Assembly (NCBI RefSeq): GCF_001426665.1
Contig: NZ_LMEY01000001.1
Location: forward strand, 131,338-195,337
Direction of reading: 5' to 3'
DNA: 64,000 bases
From: Rhizobium sp. Root1334
Lineage (GTDB): Bacteria > Pseudomonadota > Alphaproteobacteria > Rhizobiales > Rhizobiaceae
Of this stretch, positions 26,551-35,981 are shown one piece after another. Both the position numbers and the translations under genes were made by a program. The notes under the pieces were generated by a model. The model made no database searches, was not told where the DNA came from, and saw nothing but the letters and a program-made list of their open reading frames with translations. The number at the start of each line of letters is the position of its first letter. The stretch's first letter is position 1.

Positions 26551-28416
26551 TCAGGGCAGATGCTTCACATGCTTGCGGTGCATCTCTTCCGATTCGGATT
26601 CCGACATCGCCTTGTCCGGCACGCCGAAAATCTGGCCCGGAAGAATCCGGTCCGGATCGGCGATCTGGTCCTCATTGGCAAGGTAGATCGTCGTGTAGCG
26701 GACACCGGCGCCATAGACGCGGCGCGAAATCTGCCAGAGCGTGTCGCCACGGCGGATGATCACCGAGGTCTTGCTCTGCTGTAACGGTGCCTGCTGGACG
26801 GTTTTCGGTTCGGCAGATGCTTGGCCGGTGGCAGCGGAGGCATCATCGGTTACCGTAGCGGCAGTGCCTGACTCTGCGGCAGGCTTCTGTGCCGTCTCCG
26901 TCGTCGCAGGCTTGGCTGCATCGCTGCTTTCAACCGGTGCCGTGCCTGCCGCTGCGGCAGAATCCTGAGCAGGTGCCGGTGTCGTGGTTTGGCTGGCAAC
27001 GGCATCGTTACCCGTACCATCAGTGCGCGGCATCAAGGCCGAACCGACCGCAGTCTCGATCTTGCCGAGCGATGCAGAGACACTTGCCGCATCCTTGGGG
27101 AGCGCCTTCAGCATGGTCAGCGCATCCGTCGCGGCCGAGGCGGTCTTGGCCGCCATTTCCTTGACATTCGCATCCAGATTGTCAGCAACCTTGAAATCGG
27201 CGAGCGACTTCAGAGCGATTTCTGTCGCCGAACGCGCCGCCGCCAGTTCTTCTGCCGACGGCACCTTGCCACCCGCAAACAGGCCCTTCAGCAGGCTCAG
27301 AGCCTTGGTCGCTTCCAGACGCAAGCCATCGAAGCTGCCGCCTTCGAGCGGCACGACGGAACCCTGTGCGTTACCCTGCGCCACGGCTGCCACCTGATCA
27401 CCGGCCGGACGATCGAACGGCACGGCGGCACGCAACTCGACCTTGCTGCCATCAGCGCCCATCATGTCGGCACGGATCGTGTGGTTGCCGACAGGCAGCT
27501 CGATCGTGCCGTCGACGACGAAGCGGCCCTGCTCGTCGGTCTTGGTTTCTCCGACCAGCGTGTCGTCGGCGTAGATGCGCACCAGCGCACCCGCCTTGGC
27601 GTTACCGGCCACGAAAATCTTCTTGCCTTCAATCTCGACGGCCGAAACGCCAACAACGGATTTGTCGCCGGTTGCTGCGGCGGCAGCCGCATCGCCTGTC
27701 GCCGGAGGCTGAGCGGAAATTGCCGTACCGGCAGGCTGGGCGACATCCGTCGCGGTCTGTGCAACCGCCGGTGAAGGCTCGGCTTTGGCCACTTGACCGG
27801 AAGCAACGGCGGCCGCGCCTGCTACCGGCTTGGTGATGATACGGCTGGCCTCACCGGGCTTGGAGACCATGGCGAGCAATTCGCCTGTCTTGTCTTTCGG
27901 GATCGAGACGGTTGCGACTTCATCCGAGGACGTGGTCACGCCGTTTTCACCGATGCTGCGCAGCGTCAGCTGATAGTCGCCTGCCGGCAGCGGATTATCG
28001 AAGATCGCAGCGAAATCGCCGGTCGCACCGACATCTGCAGTCGCAACGACTGTTTCGCCGTTGACGATCTCCAGTTTGGTATTGGGCTGTGCCCGTCCTG
28101 CAATCACCGTCGAACCATCGGGCTCGACGCGCAGCACGTCGAAGGCAGGCACGGTCAACGCCGAAGCCGCATCGGCGGGCTTGGCATCGGTCGCAGTCGC
28201 GGTGTCGCCTGCGGCGGCCGGGCGCGCACTCTTGGCGTCTGCCGGCTTGGCGTCTGCCGTTTTGCTATCGGCGGTATCTGCTGGCGTTTGCGCCGGAGCT
28301 TGCGCCGTGACCTTGTCCTTACTGCCGTTGATATTGGGCATGACAAAGAAAATCATCAGCAGTGTCGCAATTGCCAGGACGATAAGAGCCACCCAGCCGG
28401 CCTTGTTCTTCATCAT
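26551..28416 (-). CDS. Membrane-anchored LysM-domain protein
   Basis: A 621-residue envelope protein. One N-terminal membrane segment (GWVALIVLAIATLLMIFFVM) is followed by a long Ala/Thr/Lys/Asp-rich low-complexity region, then two Ig-like repeats (PNTKLEIVNGETVVATADVG, and AGALVRIYADDTLVGETKTD). A helical stretch and a C-terminal LysM domain follow (IIRRGDTLWQISRRVYGAG, then PDRILPGQIFGVPD), which binds peptidoglycan. The start at 28416 has TTTGGAG six bases upstream; an ATG at 28428 directly abuts that site. The set of domains suggests a protein spanning the periplasm; its partner is unknown. Confidence 0.88.
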   Translation of the reverse strand: MMKNKAGWVALIVLAIATLLMIFFVMPNINGSKDKVTAQAPAQTPADTADSKTADAKPADAKSARPAAAGDTATATDAKPADAASALTVPAFDVLRVEPDGSTVIAGRAQPNTKLEIVNGETVVATADVGATGDFAAIFDNPLPAGDYQLTLRSIGENGVTTSSDEVATVSIPKDKTGELLAMVSKPGEASRIITKPVAGAAAVASGQVAKAEPSPAVAQTATDVAQPAGTAISAQPPATGDAAAAAATGDKSVVGVSAVEIEGKKIFVAGNAKAGALVRIYADDTLVGETKTDEQGRFVVDGTIELPVGNHTIRADMMGADGSKVELRAAVPFDRPAGDQVAAVAQGNAQGSVVPLEGGSFDGLRLEATKALSLLKGLFAGGKVPSAEELAAARSATEIALKSLADFKVADNLDANVKEMAAKTASAATDALTMLKALPKDAASVSASLGKIETAVGSALMPRTDGTGNDAVASQTTTPAPAQDSAAAAGTAPVESSDAAKPATTETAQKPAAESGTAATVTDDASAATGQASAEPKTVQQAPLQQSKTSVIIRRGDTLWQISRRVYGAGVRYTTIYLANEDQIADPDRILPGQIFGVPDKAMSESESEEMHRKHVKHLP

Positions 28417-28639
28417 GCACATCTCCAAATGGCCCGGAACCGCCTACGCCCGGCATGGGCGCAGAAGGGCAGCTTTTTCCAAGCCTTACTGCCAGCAGCT
28501 TTCCGTCAGTTGCTGTTGAACGGAATCAACCTCACTATAACGTCAGCTCAAGCTTAAAAAATGCTAACGATTCCCGAGGTTTTCCACAAGCATCGCCGCA
28601 TGTTCAGACCGGCCGAAAGCCCCGTTTCCCGTCATTTTT

Positions 28640-28668
28640 CTTGACGCATCCTGCCCACGGTGTCTCTT
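28640..28668 (+). promoter_or_regulatory. Candidate promoter of the LOG-family gene
   Basis: CTTGAC at 28640-28645 matches the rhizobial -35 consensus; 17 bases later TCTCTT (28663-28668) would be a weak -10. The start codon is only six bases further, so a transcript from here would be nearly leaderless. Alternatively the promoter lies upstream. Confidence 0.3.
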
Positions 28669-28674
28669 TGGGGC

Positions 28675-29295
28675 ATGAGCGAGAAAAACATCCCGATTCG
28701 ATCCGTTTGCGTCTACTGTGGCTCCCAGCCCGGACGCGATCCGTCCTTCATGGACGCCGGCCGGATTCTCGGCAAATCCATCGCCGAAAATCACCTTCGC
28801 CTCGTCTATGGCGGCGGCACGAAAGGCATCATGGGAGCCGTCGCAAGCGGCGTTCTTTCGCATGGCGGCCGCGTGACAGGTATTATACCAGAATTCCTGA
28901 TGGATATGGAGGCCACCCGCCATTCGCTGGGGCAGCTCAGCGAACTGATCGTGACGCCGGACATGCATGAGCGCAAACACAAGATGTTTGAGCGTTCGGA
29001 TGCGTTCGTCACCCTGCCCGGCGGCATTGGCACGCTCGAGGAGATCGTCGAGGTCATGACCTGGGCGCAGCTTGGCCGCCACCGCAAACCGATCGTGCTG
29101 GTCAACATCAACGGCTTCTGGGATCCGCTGATGAAGCTGATCCATCATATGGCCGACAGCGGCTTCATCCACACCGCCCACCTCGTCCAGCCGCTGGTCA
29201 TCGACAGCGCCGACGAAGTCGTTCCGGCCCTGCTTGCCCATTGGGCCAGCCAGGTCGACCGCGACGGCGACGACGGCATCATCGCCAAGCTGTAA
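28675..29295 (+). CDS. LOG-family (TIGR00730) nucleotide 5'-monophosphate phosphoribohydrolase
   Basis: A 206-residue Rossmann-fold enzyme of the 'lonely guy' family, which releases bases from nucleoside monophosphates, including cytokinin ribotides. Signatures are CVYCGSQPGRDPSF, LVYGGGTKGIMGAV, and the catalytic LPGGIGTLEEIVEV with ERKHKMF before it. Whether it makes active cytokinin or serves nucleotide salvage cannot be told. Start at 28675; the TTG at 28660 would add five residues. Confidence 0.88.
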   Translation: MSEKNIPIRSVCVYCGSQPGRDPSFMDAGRILGKSIAENHLRLVYGGGTKGIMGAVASGVLSHGGRVTGIIPEFLMDMEATRHSLGQLSELIVTPDMHERKHKMFERSDAFVTLPGGIGTLEEIVEVMTWAQLGRHRKPIVLVNINGFWDPLMKLIHHMADSGFIHTAHLVQPLVIDSADEVVPALLAHWASQVDRDGDDGIIAKL

Positions 29296-29348
29296 TCGTC
29301 GCGGCGCAATGGTATTTGACGAGACCATTCGGCCGGTTCCTGCCCGTA

Positions 29349-29378
29349 TTGATCGACCGGCTGCAGAGTTGTACTCTG
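29349..29378 (+). promoter_or_regulatory. Promoter and candidate operator of the RHH/ParE pair
   Basis: TTGATC at 29349-29354 and TACTCT at 29372-29377 are 17 bases apart. The palindrome CAGAGT-TGT-ACTCTG at 29364-29378 covers the -10, as expected for autorepression by a ribbon-helix-helix antitoxin. Confidence 0.5.
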
Positions 29379-29412
29379 GCGGTAGAACAAGGTGTGCCGG
29401 AAATATATTTTG

Positions 29413-29649
29413 ATGAGCGACAAAAACAGCATTTCCGAAGATTTAAGCCGCCGCATCGATAAGCTGGCTGCCCGGTCAGCTTTGACGCGCCAGCAGATCA
29501 TTGAGGATGCGCTATCGCATGGCCGCTCCCTTGCCTGGCAGGAAAAATGGGTTGAAGGCGTGCAGGACGGCATCGAAGAAGCCGATCGTGGCAATTTCGC
29601 CACCTCGGAGGACATTGCAGCGGTTCTGAACAAGTACAACCAGGCATAA
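29413..29649 (+). CDS. Ribbon-helix-helix (CopG-like) antitoxin
   Basis: A 78-residue protein with an N-terminal ribbon-helix-helix (SISEDLSRRIDKLAARSALT, then RQQIIEDALSHG) and an acidic C-terminal tail that would wrap the toxin. It lies five bases before a ParE/RelE-type toxin gene. Start at the ATG 29413 is chosen because the family begins a few residues before the beta strand; the upstream extension has no ribosome site. Confidence 0.82.
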   Translation: MSDKNSISEDLSRRIDKLAARSALTRQQIIEDALSHGRSLAWQEKWVEGVQDGIEEADRGNFATSEDIAAVLNKYNQA

Positions 29650-29654
29650 GGGCC

Positions 29655-29942
29655 GTGCGGATCGTATGGACGAAACGCTATCTGCTCGAGCTTAGCCGCA
29701 TCGGTGATTACATTGCCACGCGAAACCCACGGGCCGCTGCGCGCATCGTCAACGACATTCACGCAAAAACAGAAAGGCTGCTGTCCAGCAATCCTTTCAT
29801 CGGACGCCGTGGCGAAATTCGCGGGACGCGGGAACTCGTCATTCCCGGCACGCCCTACATTGTTGCCTACCGCGTCGGAGATACGCAGGTAGAAATACTC
29901 TTCGTCCAGCATGGCGCCCGTGAATGGCCGGAAGACGCTTAA
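29655..29942 (+). CDS. ParE/RelE-superfamily toxin
   Basis: A 95-residue toxin-fold protein starting at GTG. The family pattern is clear: VWTKRYLLELSRIGDYIATR, ARIVNDIHAKTERLLSSNPF, GRRGEIRGTRELVIPGTPY and VEILFVQHGAREWP. ParE toxins act on DNA gyrase and RelE toxins on ribosomal mRNA; the sequence does not decide. It forms a two-gene unit with the antitoxin and ends 86 bases before the stop of the convergent rarD gene. Confidence 0.85.
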   Translation: MRIVWTKRYLLELSRIGDYIATRNPRAAARIVNDIHAKTERLLSSNPFIGRRGEIRGTRELVIPGTPYIVAYRVGDTQVEILFVQHGAREWPEDA

Positions 29943-30028
29943 CGCACGTCCGGATCCATCGGGATCAGGATGTCTCCAGGCTCATCGCGCCACGCAAACC
30001 CGCAAAGCGGATTTTGCGTGGCTTTGGC

Positions 30029-30967
30029 CTATTCGGCCGCGTTCGGCACGGCTGCCCGGCGGGCGCGGCTTTCCAGGATCATCGATGTCGAATAGACCGC
30101 CAGCGCTGCCCAGATCAGGATGAAGGCTATCAGCTTCGATGTGCCGAAAGGCTCGTGGAAGACGAAGACGGCGATGATGAAGATCATCGTCGGGGCGATG
30201 TACTGCATGATGCCGATCGTCGACAGTTTCAACAGCTTGGCGCCGTTGGCGTAGATCATCAGCGGGATCGCCGTGACCACGCCGCAGGCCATCAGCCACG
30301 CGACATCGGCCCAGCCGGTATCGGTGAAATGGCCCTGCCCGGTGAATTCCAGATAGGCGATATAGCCGAGTGCGGGAACGCTGAGCAACAGCACTTCGAG
30401 GAAGAAGCCCTGATTGGGTCCAACCGGCAACGTCTTGCGGAAGAAGGCATAAAGCCCCCAGGACAGCGCCAGGCCGATAGACACCCAGGGCAGACCACCT
30501 GCATCGAAGGCAAGCACAACGACGGCGATGGCGGCGAGAACGATCGCCACGATCTGTGCCGGGTTGAGCTTTTCCTTCAAAAGAACCGCGCCGAGGAAGA
30601 TCGAGAACAGCGGATTGATATAATAGCCAAGCGCGGTTTCGAGCGCCCGCCCTGCCCCGATCGCCCAGACATAGATGCCCCAGTTGATGGTGATCAGCAC
30701 CGCCGTCAGCATCGCCATCTTCAGCATGCGCGGGCTGCGCAACGCCACCTTCACGTCCTCCGTGCGGCCAAGCAGGATCAAGACGGCACCGGCGAGCGGC
30801 ACCGACCAGACGATCCGGTGCGCCACAACCTCGAAGGCCGGAATATGCGCCACAGCCTTCATGAAGAACGGCAGGAAACCCCAGAGCAGATAGGCCGTTA
30901 GCGCAAAGGCGAAGCCACGAGGAGAATCGCCGTTTTGCACCGCTGGTGTTTGTTTCGCGTCAGTCAT
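30029..30967 (-). CDS. rarD: RarD/EamA-family permease
   Basis: A 312-residue drug/metabolite transporter with ten membrane helices. The RarD type is shown by AYLLWGFLPFFMKAVAHIPA, EVVAHRIVWSVPLAG, NWGIYVWAIGAGRALETALG, YYINPLFSIFLGAVLLKEKL and IGIMQYIAPTMIF. E. coli RarD is annotated as chloramphenicol-sensitive, but the real substrate is unknown. It is divergent from the periplasmic nucleotidase gene. Confidence 0.92.
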   Translation of the reverse strand: MTDAKQTPAVQNGDSPRGFAFALTAYLLWGFLPFFMKAVAHIPAFEVVAHRIVWSVPLAGAVLILLGRTEDVKVALRSPRMLKMAMLTAVLITINWGIYVWAIGAGRALETALGYYINPLFSIFLGAVLLKEKLNPAQIVAIVLAAIAVVVLAFDAGGLPWVSIGLALSWGLYAFFRKTLPVGPNQGFFLEVLLLSVPALGYIAYLEFTGQGHFTDTGWADVAWLMACGVVTAIPLMIYANGAKLLKLSTIGIMQYIAPTMIFIIAVFVFHEPFGTSKLIAFILIWAALAVYSTSMILESRARRAAVPNAAE

Positions 30968-31211
30968 GGCATTTCATCCCGTTGCAGGCTGCCAATGGCA
31001 GTCCTTTGTCATTACGGCCGTCCTACTCCAAACACGGGTGATCAACCAATTCATTTCCGTGAACCTTGCTACAGCAATGCTCACAATGCTCTGCCCCGGC
31101 TGTTTCACCGCAGCTTGTCGAAAATACCCGATATTTTACGGGGTGCATTCTGGCGTTTGCCGCTTTAGGTTCCTTACCAGGCAATGACCGGTCAGAGATA
31201 AGGACTTCACG

Positions 31212-33197
31212 ATGTCATCCATCCTCGCGCTCCACCCGATTACCCGCCGCTCGCTCCTGAGCGGTGTCGCAGCCACCTCCGCCCTGGTTCTCCTGCACCC
31301 CTTTGCCGCGCGCGCGGCCGCCAACCAGGCGCATCTGCGCATCATGGAAACCACCGACATCCACGTCCACGTCTTCCCTTACGACTACTACGGCGACAAG
31401 CCGAACGACACGCTGGGACTTGCCCGCACCGCCTCGATTATCGACAAGATCCGTGCCGAGGCCGGTAATTCCTTCCTCGTTGACAATGGCGATTTCCTGC
31501 AGGGCAATCCGATGGGCGATTACATGGCCTATCAGCACGGCATGAAGGAGGGCGATGTCCACCCGGTCATCAAAGCGATGAACGTGCTTGGCTACGAGGC
31601 CGGCACGCTGGGGAACCACGAATTCAACTATGGCCTCGACTATATGTTCAAGGTGCTGGGTGGTGCCAATTTCCCTTATGTCTGCGCCAACCTGACCAAG
31701 GGGCAGCTCGCAGCGAATCCGAAGGACGACCAGCTGTTCTTCAAGCCCTACACGATCGTTGAAAAAACCATCACCGATGGTTCCGGCGCCGCAAACGAAC
31801 TGAAGATCGGCATCATCGGCTTCGTGCCGCCGCAGATCATGCTCTGGGACATCAAGAATCTCGAGGGGAAGGCACAGACGCGCGATATCGTCGAGGCGGC
31901 CAAGGCTTGGGTGCCTGTGATGAAGGAGGAAGGTGCCGATATCATCATCGCGCTCTCCCACTCCGGCATCGATGGCTCCGGCCAGAGCGACCGCATGGAA
32001 AATGCCTCGCTCTATCTTGCCGGTGTCGAGAGTATCGACGCCGTGTTTACCGGCCACCAGCATCTCGTCTTCCCTGGCCCCAAGAGCTTTGACGGCATCG
32101 ACGGCGTCGATCCAGTCAAGGGCACGCTGCTTGGCAAGCCGGCCGTCATGGGCGGCTTCTGGGGCTCGCATCTCGGCCTGATCGATCTTCTCTTGGAAAA
32201 GGACGGCAACAGCTGGAAGATCGTCGATTTCACCACCGAGGCGCGGCCGATCTATCACCGCGAAGACAAGAAGGTGGTGGCTGATGTGCCCGACCGCGCC
32301 GATGTCCTCGCCGCCGCCAGCGCCGAGCACGAGGCGACGCTTGCCTATGTCCGCACGCCGGTCGGCAAGACCTCGGCGCCGCTCTATTCCTACTTTGCGC
32401 TGGTGGCCGACGATCCTTCGGTGCAGATCGTCTCCAACGCGCAGACCTGGTACATCCAGGACATGCTGAAGGACACGGAATACAAAGACCTTCCGGTTCT
32501 TTCGGCCGCTGCTCCCTTCAAGGCGGGCGGGCGCGGCGGTGCGGACTACTACACCGACGTTCCGGCCGGCGACATCGCCATCAAGAACGTCGCCGACCTC
32601 TATCTCTATCCGAACACGGTTCAGGCCGTCGTCATCACCGGCGCGCAGGTGAAGAACTGGCTGGAAATGTCGGCCGGCATGTTCAATACCGTTGCGCCCG
32701 GCGCCAAGGACGTGGCTCTGCTCAACACCACCTTCCCCTCCTACAATTTCGACATTATCGACGGTGTCACCTACCAGATCGATCTGTCGCAACCGGCGAA
32801 ATATGACGGCGACGGCAAGGCCGTAAACCCGGATTCCAACCGTATCCGCAACCTGTCGTTCGAAGGCAAGCCGATCGACCCGGCCCAGAAATTCGTCGTC
32901 GCCACCAACAATTATCGCGCCGGTGGCGGTGGCAAGTTCCCGGAAATCGCCAGCGACAAGGTGGTCTTCGCCGCCCCCGACACCAACCGCGACGTCATCG
33001 TCCGCTATATCATCGCCGAAGGCACCATCAACCCGTCGGCCGACGGCAACTGGAGTTTTGCGCCCGTGGAAGGTGCAACGGCGCTGTTCGAGAGCGGCCC
33101 GAAGGCACGCGGGCTGATGGCTGATGTCAAGAGCGTGAAGATCGAGGATGCCGGCGATGGCGCGGACGGGTTTGCGAAATTCCGGCTGGTGTTGTGA
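31212..33197 (+). CDS. cpdB: 2',3'-cyclic-nucleotide 2'-phosphodiesterase/3'-nucleotidase
   Basis: A 661-residue periplasmic enzyme that releases phosphate and nucleosides from extracellular nucleotides. A twin-arginine signal (TRRSLLSGVAATSALVLLHP) precedes the metallophosphatase domain with METTDIHVHVFPYDYY, DNGDFLQGNPMGDY, TLGNHEFNYGLDY and TGHQHLVFPGP. The C-terminal 5'-nucleotidase domain follows (TNNYRAGGGGKFPEI). The TTD-H-H start of the metal site is CpdB rather than UshA. Ribosome site AAGGACTTCACG. Confidence 0.93.
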   Translation: MSSILALHPITRRSLLSGVAATSALVLLHPFAARAAANQAHLRIMETTDIHVHVFPYDYYGDKPNDTLGLARTASIIDKIRAEAGNSFLVDNGDFLQGNPMGDYMAYQHGMKEGDVHPVIKAMNVLGYEAGTLGNHEFNYGLDYMFKVLGGANFPYVCANLTKGQLAANPKDDQLFFKPYTIVEKTITDGSGAANELKIGIIGFVPPQIMLWDIKNLEGKAQTRDIVEAAKAWVPVMKEEGADIIIALSHSGIDGSGQSDRMENASLYLAGVESIDAVFTGHQHLVFPGPKSFDGIDGVDPVKGTLLGKPAVMGGFWGSHLGLIDLLLEKDGNSWKIVDFTTEARPIYHREDKKVVADVPDRADVLAAASAEHEATLAYVRTPVGKTSAPLYSYFALVADDPSVQIVSNAQTWYIQDMLKDTEYKDLPVLSAAAPFKAGGRGGADYYTDVPAGDIAIKNVADLYLYPNTVQAVVITGAQVKNWLEMSAGMFNTVAPGAKDVALLNTTFPSYNFDIIDGVTYQIDLSQPAKYDGDGKAVNPDSNRIRNLSFEGKPIDPAQKFVVATNNYRAGGGGKFPEIASDKVVFAAPDTNRDVIVRYIIAEGTINPSADGNWSFAPVEGATALFESGPKARGLMADVKSVKIEDAGDGADGFAKFRLVL

Positions 33198-33266
33198 CTT
33201 TCGAGCGCTCCGATAGGCGCGCTCCACCGGCACAGGATCCGAAGTGTACCGGGGCATGACGTCTTA

Positions 33267-33291
33267 GCCCGCCTGATTAAATCAGGCGGGC
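33267..33291. terminator. Terminator after cpdB
   Basis: GCCCGCCTGATT at 33267-33278 pairs with AATCAGGCGGGC at 33280-33291. The stem is 12 bp with almost no loop, so the top pairs must open. It lies 70 bases after the cpdB stop and has no T-run. Confidence 0.6.
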
Positions 33292-33357
33292 AAGCTCCCG
33301 CCCCCTATAATACTAGGTGATCCCGAGCCACCACTCGAACTTGAAAGCACACCTCGC

Positions 33358-34239
33358 ATGGATAACAGCCCGTCAATCGCAAAGGCGGCAGCATGGATGG
33401 TGACGTCTGTGGTCCTAATCCTGCTCATGGCTGTGTCGGGCCGCGTTATTACCCGCGAGCTCGACGTTTTCCAGGCAATGGAGATGCGGTCCGTCATTGC
33501 CTTTTTCATGCTGTTGCCGCTGGTATATCGCGAAGGCGGTATCAGAGCGATGCGAACCGGCATCCTGCCCAAACATATCGGCCGCAACGTTGCGCACTAT
33601 GCGGGGCAATATGCCTGGTTGATGGGCCTGACGCTCATTCCGCTGGCTCAGGTCATTTCGATTGAGTTCACCGCCCCCATCTGGGCTGCGTTTCTGGCCG
33701 CAATCTTCCTCGGCGAGCGGCTGACATGGCGAAAAGGTGTCGTGATCCTTTTCGGTCTGGCAGGTGTGGCGCTCATCGTGCGTCCGGGGGCAGCGCCCCT
33801 CAATCCCGGCCATCTGATCACACTGGGCGCCGCCTTCGCGTTTGCGATTTCCTTCATTTCCACGAAGGCACTGACCCGCTCCGACAGCGCAACAAAAATC
33901 CTTTTCTGGATGCTCGTCATCCAGTCGATCATCGGGATCATTCCGGCGATCAACGTCTGGCTTTGGCCATCGGCCTCAACATGGCCGTGGATATTCCTGT
34001 TCGCATTCGCTGGCTCGTTTGCCCATTTCTGCATGGCGAAGGCGCTGTCTCACGCGGATGCCACTGTTGTCATGCCGATGGATTATCTGCGGGTGCCCTT
34101 GTCGGCAGTGCTGGGTTTCCTCCTGTATTCCGAGGCGATCGACAGTTTTACGGCGATCGGCGCTGGACTGATCCTGGTTGGTAACCTCTTCAATCTGCGG
34201 CGGCCGAATGCCAAGAAAGTCGAACCGACACCGACGTGA
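33358..34239 (+). CDS. EamA-family (DMT superfamily) transporter
   Basis: A 293-residue permease with ten membrane helices in two EamA halves (FTAPIWAAFLAAIFLGERLT in the first, MPMDYLRVPLSAVLGFLLYS in the second). The family exports amino acids, metabolites or drugs. It is unrelated in detail to the RarD protein 3 kb upstream. No gene nearby suggests the substrate. Confidence 0.88.
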   Translation: MDNSPSIAKAAAWMVTSVVLILLMAVSGRVITRELDVFQAMEMRSVIAFFMLLPLVYREGGIRAMRTGILPKHIGRNVAHYAGQYAWLMGLTLIPLAQVISIEFTAPIWAAFLAAIFLGERLTWRKGVVILFGLAGVALIVRPGAAPLNPGHLITLGAAFAFAISFISTKALTRSDSATKILFWMLVIQSIIGIIPAINVWLWPSASTWPWIFLFAFAGSFAHFCMAKALSHADATVVMPMDYLRVPLSAVLGFLLYSEAIDSFTAIGAGLILVGNLFNLRRPNAKKVEPTPT

Positions 34240-34322
34240 CGATTGCAGGAGGTGGCGCGCGCCCTCGGTTAAGAAAGCGCGCCTCCTCCACAACAGCAAC
34301 ATGGGGCTTGCAGGCGAATACC

Positions 34323-35939
34323 CTACTCGGCCGCAGCCAAACCGGCCTGATCGCGGTTCTTCAACAGCTTGAACACGATCGAATCCATCAGCGCCTGGAA
34401 TGATGCGTCGATGATGTTGTCCGAAACCCCGACCGTCCACCAGCGGGCACCGGTACCGTCGACGGATTCGATCAGGACGCGGGTGATGGCCTCGGTGCCG
34501 CCATTGAGAATACGCACCTTATAGTCCACCAGTTCCAGGTCCTCGATCTCCGACTGGTATTTGCCGAGATCCTTGCGCAGGGCCAGATCGAGCGCGTTGA
34601 CCGGGCCGTGGCCCTCGGCGACCGACATGGTGGCTTCGCCATCGACCGAGACTTTGACCACCGCTTCCGAGACGGTCTTCAAATGACCGTTGGCATCGAA
34701 ACGCCGCTCGACCATGACGCGGAAGCTTTCGACATGGAAGAAATCCGGCACCGAGCCGAGAATGCGCTGGGCAAGGATGGCGAAGCTGGCATCAGCACCT
34801 TCATAGGCATAGCCGGTTGCCTCGTTTTCCTTGACGATGGAAATCAGCTGATCGAGCTTGGGATCATCCTTGGAAACGGTGATACCGCGGCGCTTCAGCG
34901 CGTTGATGAAATTGGCCTTGCCGCCCTGGTCCGACACCATCACCTTACGCAGGTTGCCAACGCTTTCCGGCGTCACATGTTCGTAGGTGCGCGGGTCCTT
35001 CAGGAGTGCCGAGGCGTGGATGCCGGCCTTGGTGGCAAAGGCGGAGGCGCCAACATACGGCATCTGATGATCCGGCGAGCGGTTGAGAAGCTCATCGAAC
35101 GAATGCGACAGCTGGGTGAGTTCCTGCAGCCGGTCGGCGTCGATCGCCGTCTCGAAGCGGCTGGTATAGGTTTCCTTCAGTGCCAGCGTCGGGATCAGCG
35201 TCACCAGATTGGCGTTGCCGCAGCGCTCGCCGATGCCATTCAGCGTGCCCTGGATCTGGCGCACCCCCGCCTCGACGGCAGCGAGCGAATTTGCAACCGC
35301 CTGGCCGGTGTCGTTATGCGCATGGATGCCGAGATTGGCGCCCGGTACGCCATGGGCAATCACAGCTGCGACGATGTCGCAGATTTCGGGCGGCTGCGTG
35401 CCGCCGTTGGTGTCGCAAAGCACGACCCAGCGGGCACCGGCGTCATAGGCGGTCTTGGCGCAGGCCAGCGCATAGGCCGGGTTGGCCTTGTAACCATCGA
35501 AGAAATGTTCGCAATCGATCATCGCTTCCTTGCCACTTGCGACAACAGCTTCGACCGAAGACTGGATCGATTCGAGGTTTTCTTCATTGGTGCAGCCAAG
35601 GGCGACGCGGACATGATAGTCCCAGCTCTTGGCGACAAGACAGATCGCATCGCTTTCGGCCTGCAAAAGTGCTGTCAGCCCCGGGTCATTGGAGGCGGAC
35701 ACACCGGCGCGCTTGGTCATGCCGAAGGCGACGAAGCGCGCGTTCTGGGTGCGTTTTTTTCCGAAGAATTCGGTATCGGTCGGGTTGGCGCCGGGATAGC
35801 CGCCTTCAACATAATCCATGCCGAACTCGTCCAGCAGCGCGGCAATGGCGATCTTGTCCTCGACGGAAAAGTCGATGCCCGGCGTCTGCTGGCCGTCGCG
35901 CAGCGTGGTGTCGAAGAGGTGGATTTTTTCGCGGGTCAT
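34323..35939 (-). CDS. cimA: (R)-citramalate synthase
   Basis: A 538-residue member of the HMG-CoA lyase-like family, condensing pyruvate and acetyl-CoA to citramalate for isoleucine. The catalytic barrel begins with HLFDTTLRDGQQTPGIDFSV and holds ANLGIHAHNDTGQAVANSLA and GTLNGIGERCGNANL. The C-terminal regulatory domain follows from about residue 400. The start has CGGAGG upstream. The TIGR00977-type sequence (ERCGNANLVTL) separates it from LeuA. It was long annotated 2-isopropylmalate synthase-like in rhizobia. Confidence 0.9.
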   Translation of the reverse strand: MTREKIHLFDTTLRDGQQTPGIDFSVEDKIAIAALLDEFGMDYVEGGYPGANPTDTEFFGKKRTQNARFVAFGMTKRAGVSASNDPGLTALLQAESDAICLVAKSWDYHVRVALGCTNEENLESIQSSVEAVVASGKEAMIDCEHFFDGYKANPAYALACAKTAYDAGARWVVLCDTNGGTQPPEICDIVAAVIAHGVPGANLGIHAHNDTGQAVANSLAAVEAGVRQIQGTLNGIGERCGNANLVTLIPTLALKETYTSRFETAIDADRLQELTQLSHSFDELLNRSPDHQMPYVGASAFATKAGIHASALLKDPRTYEHVTPESVGNLRKVMVSDQGGKANFINALKRRGITVSKDDPKLDQLISIVKENEATGYAYEGADASFAILAQRILGSVPDFFHVESFRVMVERRFDANGHLKTVSEAVVKVSVDGEATMSVAEGHGPVNALDLALRKDLGKYQSEIEDLELVDYKVRILNGGTEAITRVLIESVDGTGARWWTVGVSDNIIDASFQALMDSIVFKLLKNRDQAGLAAAE

Positions 35940-35981
35940 CGGCTGGCCTCCGAACGTGTATTCCGAGCATGAGGTACATTA

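Noticed and set aside
31215-33257. A 680-codon open frame on the minus strand opposite cpdB
   Set aside because: It is antisense to a clear cpdB gene; its product is rich in Arg, Asp, His and Gly with no recognisable domain, as expected for a GC-rich shadow frame.
34608-35972. A 454-codon plus-strand frame opposite cimA
   Set aside because: Shadow frame; the minus-strand protein has full citramalate synthase motifs.
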